This document shows positions 6,367-15,200 of a stretch of DNA of 23,644 bases, piece after piece. The position numbers and the translations under genes were made by a program. Source of the DNA: a virus; the IMG/VR virus record IMGVR_UViG_3300032315_001707, positions 1 to 23,644 of that record. One strand, given 5' to 3'. Position 1 is the first letter of the stretch, and each line of letters starts with the position of its first letter. Under the pieces are notes generated by a model, which searched no databases, was not told the DNA's origin, and was given only the letters and a program-made list of their open reading frames with translations.

Positions 6367-6386
6367 ACGGCCCCTTGCGGGGCCGT
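6367..6386 (-). terminator. Rho-independent terminator with GCAA tetraloop
   Basis: A perfect 8-bp stem (ACGGCCCC pairing with GGGGCCGT) closes a 4-base loop that reads GCAA on the minus strand, a stable GNRA tetraloop closed by C-G. On the minus strand it is followed by TTCTGTTTATAG, a moderately T-rich tract. It stands 22 bp downstream of the acidic-protein gene and ends its transcript. It is the clearest GC-rich hairpin noticed in the window. Confidence 0.88.
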
Positions 6387-6408
6387 CTATTAATTCTGTA
6401 AATGATTA

Positions 6409-7194
6409 TTATTTAAAGAAATCGCCTCTTTTAACAGTCGACTTAACTTCAGACTTGCCCTTTGGATTTTGATATGATTTATCATGTCCCTTGGCTGGCT
6501 TTAACTTAGGATCTGAATCAACATCTCCACCGTGTACCTTACCGCCGTGAACTTTTGGATGTCCACCAACTTTGTTACTCTTGTGTTGGAGTACCTTGCT
6601 CTTATCGCCAAGAGGTTTTAATTCTGTTGCTTCTTTAACTGGCTCTTCTTCCATTTCGAGATCTTCAACGTCATCGGCTTCTTCATCTCCGAATTCTGCC
6701 TCTTCTTCTGACTCTTCTTCTCCGCCAGTTTCTTCAGAAATTTTATCAAGGATAGTCTGAAGATGGTCCATTACTGACTTAAGATCAGAAACGAGATCTG
6801 TTACTTCGTCTTTTTCACCTTCGAGCTCATCCATCATTTCGTCATCTGAGGTAGGTACTTCAACTTCCATTTCCATGCCCATTTCTTCTTCACCTGGAAG
6901 CTGCTCATTAATTGTTGCTTTGAAAAGCTTTTCAAAAGAGCCTTCAAATGATTTTGTTGGTTTTTCCATAGAATCTTTTAAAACTTTAGGTTCGTGCACT
7001 TTAGTACCATGCATCTCTTCTGGGTCTTCTAAATCCTTCTTGACCTTTTCAGCGCCGCCTGCTACAAGTCCTACTTTGCCACCTTTAGCAATTTCTTGAT
7101 GGCCGGCAGGGACTACTACGTTTGATGCTTTACTTGATTCTTCGTTAAGAAGAACTTGAGTTGAGTAAATTTCTTCGAGAGGATTTTTCTTCAT
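6409..7194 (-). CDS. Highly acidic protein, candidate prohead core/internal protein
   Basis: A 261-residue protein with no recognised enzyme domain. Residues about 98-187 are extremely acidic (GEEEMGMEMEVEV; GEEESEEEAEFGDEEADD), enclosing a predicted helix at 120-155 (VTDLVSDLKSVMDHLQTILD). The C-terminal 70 residues are basic and Gly/His/Lys-rich (HPKVHGGKVHGGD). The N-terminus MKKNPLEEIYSTQVLLNEES contains LNE at 16-18, and INE (95-97) and ISE (152-154) also fit the (L/I)-x-E cleavage rule of gp21. The gene has its own exact late promoter and its own terminator, and its promoter/leader nearly copies that of gp22. These facts suggest an abundant head-assembly protein comparable in role to acidic T4 core proteins such as gp67, but homology is not shown. 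The plus-strand ORFs inside it are shadows of the acidic codons. Confidence 0.85.
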   Translation of the reverse strand: MKKNPLEEIYSTQVLLNEESSKASNVVVPAGHQEIAKGGKVGLVAGGAEKVKKDLEDPEEMHGTKVHEPKVLKDSMEKPTKSFEGSFEKLFKATINEQLPGEEEMGMEMEVEVPTSDDEMMDELEGEKDEVTDLVSDLKSVMDHLQTILDKISEETGGEEESEEEAEFGDEEADDVEDLEMEEEPVKEATELKPLGDKSKVLQHKSNKVGGHPKVHGGKVHGGDVDSDPKLKPAKGHDKSYQNPKGKSEVKSTVKRGDFFK

Positions 7195-7202
7195 ATGGTG
7201 TA

Positions 7203-7210
7203 TATTTATA
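7203..7210 (-). promoter_or_regulatory. Late promoter TATAAATA for the acidic-protein gene
   Basis: An exact match to the T4 late element on the minus strand, 8 nt before the ATG at 7194. With T4 spacing only 2-3 nt would precede the start codon. The region 7198-7221 equals the gp22 promoter region at 1666-1687 except for a 2-nt insertion. Confidence 0.75.
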
Positions 7211-7233
7211 TTTATTCTAAAGTGATTGTTTTT

Positions 7234-7455
7234 TTAAGGGACTATTAGGGCTGAAAGAGATAAAAAGGAAGTACTTAATGAAGTATAATTAGTTCCAGGG
7301 GCTCCAACAGCTGTAAGAATACTAATTAAAGTATTAAAATTACTATTAACGGTTTGACATGAAGTATCTAAAGCATTAAAATTATTATTAATAGTAACTA
7401 GGGAATCTCCTATGTACTCATTGTCATATATTTGTGTTGTGAATTCTCTGGCCAT
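7234..7455 (-). CDS. Short fibre-like protein with IG-(D/N)-SL-x-TIN module
   Basis: A 73-residue protein whose first 33 residues parallel the N-terminus of the RCC1-propeller protein just upstream: EYIGDSLVTINNNFNAL here and ECIGNSLITINSNFDTL there, at the same distance from the Met. A second NSNFNTL follows 14 residues later, so the helix is internally duplicated. The remainder is a hydrophobic, Ser/Leu-rich tail ending SLSALIVP. It starts 6 nt after the upstream stop, with no Shine-Dalgarno. It may be a small tail or fibre component carrying only the attachment or trimerisation helix, or a remnant left by loss of a C-terminal head domain. The clean frame and coupled position favour a real gene. 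Confidence 0.72.
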   Translation of the reverse strand: MAREFTTQIYDNEYIGDSLVTINNNFNALDTSCQTVNSNFNTLISILTAVGAPGTNYTSLSTSFLSLSALIVP

Positions 7456-7461
7456 AATTTT

Positions 7462-9207
7462 TTATATTACTATTTGTACTAAGCTTGGTACGGTGGTAAC
7501 GGCAGGGGAAGCATCCACACCTAATTGACCTGACGCTACTTCATCCCAGCCCCAACCTAAAACTTTTCCGGTATTTAATAAAGCTAAGAAGTTTGCCTTA
7601 TTGGTAACGTCGTTATTTGTACTTCTAATTTGAATAGGGTAACCTAAACCAGGGTTAAATGCAACCCTTTGAAATGTTGAATTAGTAGCAGTTGTCGTAC
7701 CAATACCTATTAAGCCGGAACCGCCATAACCTGCGGCCCATAATCTATTTGCTGTATCAAGTACTAGGGTAGTCTTTTGAGTGCCGTTACCAGCTACAAC
7801 AATTTGACTCACCTTTACCCCGGGGGTGCTTAACCATGGCCATGCTGTGTTTTCAGATACTGCTACTGCTGTTGCTGTTGTACCTAGGCCTAACTGCCCG
7901 TAAGTATTATTACCCCAGCATTTAACTTTATAGCCTGAAACGCCATCTCGTACTAGTGCCCAGCATGTGATCGCATTTGCATCAATGTGTACTGCTACAT
8001 CTTCTACAAAATCTGAATCTGTAAACCCATTAACTCTTTCAAACTGTACTGAATTAGCAGCATTTGTTGTACCAGTAACAGCCCCATTAGTACCACGACC
8101 TGTAGCATATAGAGTACCATCTTTAAGAGTTACAAAGGTTGTTATTTGATCAGCTGTGCCTCCAACCCTGACATTGTTAACCCGATAACCGAATGGTAGC
8201 CCAGTTATTAATCTAAAAGAATCTATATTAGGTATTCCAAGATCTCCGATACCGGCTTGACCGTCTTGGTTTCTACCAACTACATAAAGTTTATCTTGAG
8301 TATCGACAACGAAGGTTGTTGTTGCATTATTATTACCAGCTGAAGTTATTAAGCGCCCTGTCCCTGTAAATGATACAGATTGAAGTGGAGACGCTATAGG
8401 GTTAGTTGTTCGTGGTATACCGGCCTGATCTCGACCATTAGCACCCCATACAAAAACTCTACCATCCTCTGTTAGGGCAAAAATTGTTAGTAAAGCAGTA
8501 ACAGCTCCTGTTCCTGTAGCTAATTGTACTATTTTATTACCTGATAGTTTAGCAGCAGCGTAACCAGCTACAGGGTTAGTAACAGCGTTAATCGGTATTG
8601 TGTTTTCTCTGATTGCATTAACAAAAGTAAAGATAGGGGTAGGTGTTGTTGAGGTTGTACCTATACCCAATTGTCCTGATGAGTTTGTTCCTGCTGAATA
8701 AACCCGACCGAAAGATGTAATAAGGTAAGTGCAATTATGCTGAGAGTAAACTTTTGATATACCCTCTCCTAACTCTAAGGGTGGGGTAAAGCCAGCAACA
8801 CGAGGGGTAAAGACTTTTTTATCAGCAAGACCTATACCTAGCTCTCCGCGCTGATTAAGCCCTACAACTCTTAAAGAACCATCATTAAGAATAAAAAAGT
8901 TATCTCTACCACCACCTGAGTTTGTACCCTGCTCTTCAAGTCCTGAAACTTTTACTAATTCAACACCGGGTATATTAACCTGTGCACGATTTCCTTGAAC
9001 AATTGTATTTACCCCGGCACCTATAAAATTAACAGTACCAATATTAATACCAATCGGGTTACCTTCATCCTCTATAGCTACTCCAGTTTCATTGACACTA
9101 ATATCACAAATAGCATTTTTTAAAGTATCAAAATTACTATTAATTGTAATTAGAGAATTACCTATACACTCGGAACTAGGAATTGTTGTAATTTCAGGAC
9201 AGGCCAT
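7462..9207 (-). CDS. Fibre/adhesin protein with RCC1-type beta-propeller
   Basis: A 581-residue protein. Residues 1-35 hold the IG-N-SL-I-TIN-x-NF module shared with the next gene. A linker (about 36-88) includes a beta segment with IVQGNRAQVNIPG. From about residue 90 to the end there are RCC1 repeats: GLNQRGELGIG (116), GTNSSGQLGIG (173), GANGRDQAGIP (255), GRNQDGQAGIG (311), GRGTNGAVTG (370), GNNTYGQLGLG (432), GYGGSGLIGIG (493) and WDEVASGQLGVD (554). Each is preceded by a strand such as LYVVG or VFVWG. RCC1 repeats make a beta-propeller, usually of seven blades; eight motifs are visible. In a phage this is most likely a receptor-binding or structural head domain on a fibre, by inference. 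An exact late promoter lies 13 nt upstream of the start. No membrane segment or catalytic motif is seen. Confidence 0.9.
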   Translation of the reverse strand: MACPEITTIPSSECIGNSLITINSNFDTLKNAICDISVNETGVAIEDEGNPIGINIGTVNFIGAGVNTIVQGNRAQVNIPGVELVKVSGLEEQGTNSGGGRDNFFILNDGSLRVVGLNQRGELGIGLADKKVFTPRVAGFTPPLELGEGISKVYSQHNCTYLITSFGRVYSAGTNSSGQLGIGTTSTTPTPIFTFVNAIRENTIPINAVTNPVAGYAAAKLSGNKIVQLATGTGAVTALLTIFALTEDGRVFVWGANGRDQAGIPRTTNPIASPLQSVSFTGTGRLITSAGNNNATTTFVVDTQDKLYVVGRNQDGQAGIGDLGIPNIDSFRLITGLPFGYRVNNVRVGGTADQITTFVTLKDGTLYATGRGTNGAVTGTTNAANSVQFERVNGFTDSDFVEDVAVHIDANAITCWALVRDGVSGYKVKCWGNNTYGQLGLGTTATAVAVSENTAWPWLSTPGVKVSQIVVAGNGTQKTTLVLDTANRLWAAGYGGSGLIGIGTTTATNSTFQRVAFNPGLGYPIQIRSTNNDVTNKANFLALLNTGKVLGWGWDEVASGQLGVDASPAVTTVPSLVQIVI

Positions 9208-9220
9208 ATTATCTATAGTT

Positions 9221-9228
9221 TATTTATA
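9221..9228 (-). promoter_or_regulatory. Late promoter TATAAATA for the RCC1 fibre gene
   Basis: An exact match to the T4 late element on the minus strand, 13 nt before the ATG at 9207 and overlapping the short gap after the 2001-residue gene. The predicted leader is about 8 nt without a Shine-Dalgarno. Confidence 0.72.
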
Positions 9229-9238
9229 CTTAAAATCG

Positions 9239-12200
9239 TTAAGAGCAATTGGGATCAAAATAACTTAGTAAACTTTCAAAGTTACTCCATAGATACTCAA
9301 TGCTTCTATTAACTACTGCAGAGGTTACAATTTCATTTTGACCAATAACAATTTGTTCCTTAGAATAGGTTGGAGGTTTATAACCTTTGCAGCTTGTTTC
9401 ATTGAAATATAACGAACCTCTGAATAATTCTATATTGTCCCACAATCTTTGGAAGGACTTATTATATACCCAGTTTTGAACATATTCATCTTTATGAATG
9501 AGTAGATTACTTAAAGGCCAGTATGATACTGGTAACGGTCCTTTAATACTTTCAAGTTCCATTAGATCAATATATTTTAAAATTTTATCTCCTGAAACTA
9601 CAAGAGTGTTTCTATATTCATCTTGATAAACATCTTGTATATTTGTAGCACAGGTCTTGTTGTCAATTAAACGACCTGCATAAACACCGTTTCTAAAATA
9701 CCTTGCAACTGTATTATTAAAAACAATATAAATTATCTCTTTATTGTAATTAGAGTTTATCTTTATAGGTTGAGCTTCTTTGCTTACTGTATCTGTAAAT
9801 AAATATTCAAATATGAATGTACCTTGCTGATTATATACTCTAACCCCGGTTTGAGTTAAACAGTGAAGGTTATTTTCAGAATCTGTAGTTACACTAATTG
9901 GTGGTGTTGTGCGAAGGCTTGAATCAATTATTGTTATAAGCCAAGTACCGGTATTAGAATAACCCTTCACACATTTATTACCTGTATCTGCAATCCATAC
10001 ATTATCAAAATTATCAATACAGATATCATTAGGTTTAGAGAATCCTTGAGTAGATTTTGAAGTGCCAAACCCACCCCATGAAAGGAATAGATCAAACGGT
10101 ACTGGATCAGTTAGGTTAATATTATAAGATGCTACTCGGTTTAGAGTGCCATCTAAAACAAATAGTTTGTTTTGACTATCAAGAGCAATTCCTCGTATAT
10201 CTCTAAACGCAAACAAGTCATCAAGCAATAATCTTGAGGCTACGAACGTACCTGAGTAGTCAGAAGACAATACTTTAACTTCATTAGTAAGGGCAGCATA
10301 CAGAATATTATTCTTACTAACTATATCTTTATAGGTGCAACTGGAATTAATCGTGCAGTTAACGATTGGGTCATAATATGTATTAATTTTTTCTATATTG
10401 ACATTCCATACTCCCTCTTCACAGGCTGAACCAATTAAAATACTTCCATCTTGAGTTATACATGGCTCAAAGACCCATTTTTTATTATAAGATCTATTAC
10501 TCTTAGTGCTGCTCCAAGTTACTGCAGTTCTTGAGTTAGCGGAAGTTCTAGCTGACCATTTCCATGATATACAATACTTGCCTATCTTTTCAGGATTCTG
10601 CTCTTGTGGGGTACAAATATAATCATTCCAAGAACAGCAGCTTGAGAGTCTACCAGTTGTAGTTATTGAAGGAAACTCCGGTGTTACATTTTGTACATCT
10701 TCCCAAGTTACTGTATTAGGGTTATCTGTTACAAGACAGTCTAAACTATCCCAAGTATAAATCGGGCAAGTTGTATCTAATACGGGTGGTATGCCTAGCC
10801 ATCCAAAAAATTCAGCAGGTCTGGTCTCATATCCGCGACCTCTTGTTTCTAGATATTCTAAATTTTCATAGAACTTAGCAAATACAGAATTTATATTATC
10901 CTCGTTTACCCACTCATTAGGAGCAACTTTTGGTACCTCTGGCCATGGTAACTGTAAAGGTGTTTCTGGTGTACGATAGTTTTCTGTATCTATAGTATCA
11001 TATTCAGCAACAACTTTGATAATATTAGTAAAGGTAGAACTTACTTCAGCCGGTACAGCACTCGTATAGTAAACAGTGCTAGTAATCGTCTTATAACCTA
11101 TATCGGTGTAGGTTGCAGTTATGTTACTGTATAGAGTTGATCCACTTAAAGTTATTACTTCATTCTTATCATCTAAATTAACTTCAATTCGATCAACAGC
11201 ATTAAATCCTACTGATATATTTTGAAATTGAACTTGAGTGCCTGTTAGTACATATCTGTTTGAGGTATATACTTTAAAATCACCTCGAGAGTAAATTGAG
11301 CAGTTTTTACTATCTGAAAAGACATACTGCTTAGTTTGCCAATCGAAAGGTTCAGCAGATATAACGGTACTAACAATTTGACTTCCTTGAAGATATATTG
11401 GTGTATTATTATTAATACTAGCTGTATAAGGGTTTAAGCCATCTTTAGAGTATTGTAATTCATAAACATAATCTATATCATTAGATGATATTTGAGTTTC
11501 AACTGACCACGAAGGAGTTGAGAGAGACCAGGTTAATGGTCCGCCAGTACTTCTATTAGGTGTTCTTTCTGCAGAAAGATTAGTAGAGGCCTCGGCGCGC
11601 CATTTTTTAGGGTAAGGCCCTGATAGAGCAGAAGTTAAGGTATTAAGAGTTACACCAAAGGGTGCTGTGGTTATTGATGTAACTAAACACTGAGTTGTAT
11701 ACCAGGAGGAAGGCTTACCTGTTAGTGTAGAAGTTATATCAACAAAATTTGCAGTTGTACCAAAACGGGGTGTAGTTATAGGTGCTGAGAGATGAACAAA
11801 GGTAGACCACCTATAAATTAAATCATATAAACCATAACAAAAGTCTAAAGTACTAGCTGTATCTCCGGATAAAGATACCCTTAAAAAGGCTGCATAACTT
11901 TTAAGGGAGTCATCAGTTGGTAGAAAGTCGGGACACTGAGTGAACCCGGAACTAAAAGAAGATGTAGGAGGCACATAACTTACGATCTGTATACCGTTTC
12001 GGTATTTAGTATTACGACTAGCTAGATCTTCTGTATTATAATAGAACGGATAAGGCAATTCTTCACCAGTACTATCATCATAATAGTAAAATGGACCTGA
12101 AGATAAAATAGTTCCATCTGAAACTACTAACTGTATAGGTATCTTGGGGTAAAAATTAAGTTCAGTTGGAATAGATACATCGTAGTAGCCTGAACTTATA

Positions 12201-15200
12201 ATAGATGAAGCTTGATAAAACCCTAAATCTGTAGAACCAATAGTCCAATAATATGCTGATGCTCCAGTTCCATTGGCAGAAAGATTAATAGTTTCAGTAT
12301 GACCTTCTCCGTAAAAGCAGGGGCCGGGGGTGAGGGTATAGCTAGAACTATTAGCAAGAATAGGACCAACTTTAGAGCCAGAGCTGTTAAAATAATTTTT
12401 TGCGAATGCTATAAAGTCTGCTGATAAAAGAGTATTAACAAAAATAGCTGAAATGCTATTTGAGTAAGTATGAGGGGTATACCATTTTCGTCCTACTGTT
12501 TCACCTAAAGAATCAAACGTCGAACTAGCCGAGACTACAACCTGATAGCTACTAACTCTTGGTATACTTGTATCAAAACTACATAAAGTTGTAAAAATTG
12601 TAGATGCAGTTATTGGTAGATATAAAGTAGGGGTTGTTTGATTATTGAGATAAATGGAAGCTGTATTATAATAAAGAGCTCTGGGTACAGATAAGGTACA
12701 GATATACGGAGTTGTAGTTCCAGTTTGTAAGTAATTTAATTGGGCACCCCAAACGTATACTGTATCATTAGAAGTAGCATCTGAAGAGATGGAATTTGTA
12801 TCAGTCGTTACCCCGAGATAGAGTTTATCTGTTTCTGTAGATGTTAAAGTAAAAGTTGCGCAACATCTTGACCAACCTCTAGCTCCTTCTAGGGTAAAAT
12901 TACTCTGTCTATAATCTCCCTTTGAGTTTAGAGATATTACATTATTAGCAGCTCTTCCCTTATACGAGGTAAAGCTACCACCTGGAATTAAAACATCTCC
13001 TTCTTTTGTTATACCAGAAGATAAAAATATGGTATTTACAGTATTGTTAAATCCTAATTGGGTATTAAAAGTAGAATCTATATTATTTCTAGTAGTATCA
13101 AGTCGATATAAACGATAATAGGGAGCGCCTGCAACATCGGTAAAGTCTCCTCCAACATATAAGCCCGTATTACTTGAGTTTAAAATTAAGCTTCTAACAC
13201 CTATATCCCCAACAGTATAAGGAGATATAACTGCGCCATTACTAGCTAGTTTAATTAAATTTTTAGTAGAGGTACTATTATAATAACTAAACACTCCACC
13301 GATGTATATATTGCCCGCCGAGTCTACTTGTATAGAGAATATAGAACCATACTTTTTGACACCGCCTTCAATAAAACTATAAACGCCAGGCCTTAACCCT
13401 AAGGTTGTATCCCTAGCTCCCGTTGAAGATGTTCGAGCTATATTTTTTGTATTTGTCCTACCAGCCCAGTTTCTAAACGAGCCGCCTATTAAAATAGTGC
13501 CTGCTGGTTCAAACTCTATAGCTCTAACAACACCAACAAACCCTCCATCATCAGTGGAGGCTCCTGTTCCCACATTAAAAATAGCATTATCAACTAATGC
13601 ACCATTAGGGTTAATTACAGCAAGTCCGTTACGAGTGGCGCTATCATAGGTAGTAAAACTACCACCTACAAAAATAATATTACGAGTAGTATCTGGTTTA
13701 ATTATTTCAACAGGTGAGCTGCCGAAGTAAGTGTTTGTACTTCCAGTAAATCTGCTCGATGATGCAAGATCTCCAGTGCCTGTTAAACATACTATATTTG
13801 TAACCGCTGTACCTCTGTATGATGTAAAGTTTCCACCTACATATAGACTATTACCTGAAACTGCTATTGTTTTAACTGCACAAAAATCTCTACCAAAAAC
13901 TACAGGTCCTGAAAAACCGGAAAGTGTTAAACCGGATGTTAGGGGCCCGTTACCGTTTAAGTCTACAGCACATGCACGACCTACATTTACACCATTACAA
14001 GTAGTAAAACTACCACCTAAAAAGAATCTGTTTCCTGATAGTACTATAGTATTGAGTGCACCATTTAAGCTTACATTAAAGAGAGGGGTGGACCCAGGTA
14101 CCGGTGGTGGTTCGTAGGTTTCTATAGATACTGAATCCCAAGACCCGTTGTTATAGGCTATTCCGTCCTGTATGTCAAAAACTGCAGAACCTTTATTAAA
14201 ACCATCAAAATATAAATACCCGCCGCCTGAGGGATAAGCAAAGACTGAGTAGGTATAGGTTTGAGGGAGTAGTTGTACTGCATCTCGAGCTATAAAATGA
14301 TCTTTGTTAGAAACAGATTCAACTTCAAAAGTAATAGTGGAATCGTCAACACTTATGCCTAAGGTTTCTCGACTAATTGTTATACTGTCTTGAGGTTGAA
14401 AGTATAGCCCGCCATTCGTTGTCGAGAGGGTTGACACTGTACTATTGCTAACTGTGATAGTAAAAATTGCGCTTACACCGCCACCTGTTGTTGTATATCC
14501 AGACTGAGGTACTACATAGGTTTGATTAGTGTGTAAAAAGTAATTTGGTAAACCAGCAGTTGTAACATTTGTAATAGTACTAATGGTATTAAAGGGAGTA
14601 CCTGAACTGGGTATTAAAAATGTGCCTCCAGTTTTATTATCAGGGGTTACTATTTGATTAGGTAAGCTTGCTGATAATGATGAACCTGTTGACCAGACGT
14701 TAGTATTTGAAAATTGTTCACTGCCAGTTAAAAGGTTGGTAAGGTTAAGAAAAGAATCATCAAAAACTACAGATAGCCGTGCGTTATAGGTACCTGTTGC
14801 TTGACGATAAAAAATATTACTATTATCAGTATTTTGGTAATTTATATACAGGATAGGTGGAGGTATATTAGGAAAGAGATCATAAACTGCAGTAAGAGCG
14901 GTAGTACTACCTATATTTTCTTCGATATCCTCAACTCCTGTTAATAATGTAACCCTGAGTATTGTACTCTGAGAAGGATCGGCATTAATTACGCTTTTAT
15001 AATCGTATGTATCAGTAGTTATACTAAAGATAATAGAACTTAAGCTAGTAACAGCCCCTAAGGTTTCTGCTATATAAGGGGTTCCTGATGGTAGACGAGC
15101 TGTAACAAAAGAGGTATCAAAACTCCATTTAATGGTTTCATCGTTATCGGGTATACCTGGACCGACAACAATAGCAGATAGAGACCTTACTGCAGGTTCA

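Noticed and set aside
6572-7099. Two plus-strand ORFs opposite the acidic protein
   Set aside because: Ser-rich translations are the antisense of GAA/GAG runs; no start signal or motif.
13731-14117. Plus-strand ORF of 128 codons inside the giant fibre gene
   Set aside because: Antisense of the propeller repeats; Pro/Val-rich translation without a recognisable motif, while the opposite strand encodes clear GG-x-F repeats.
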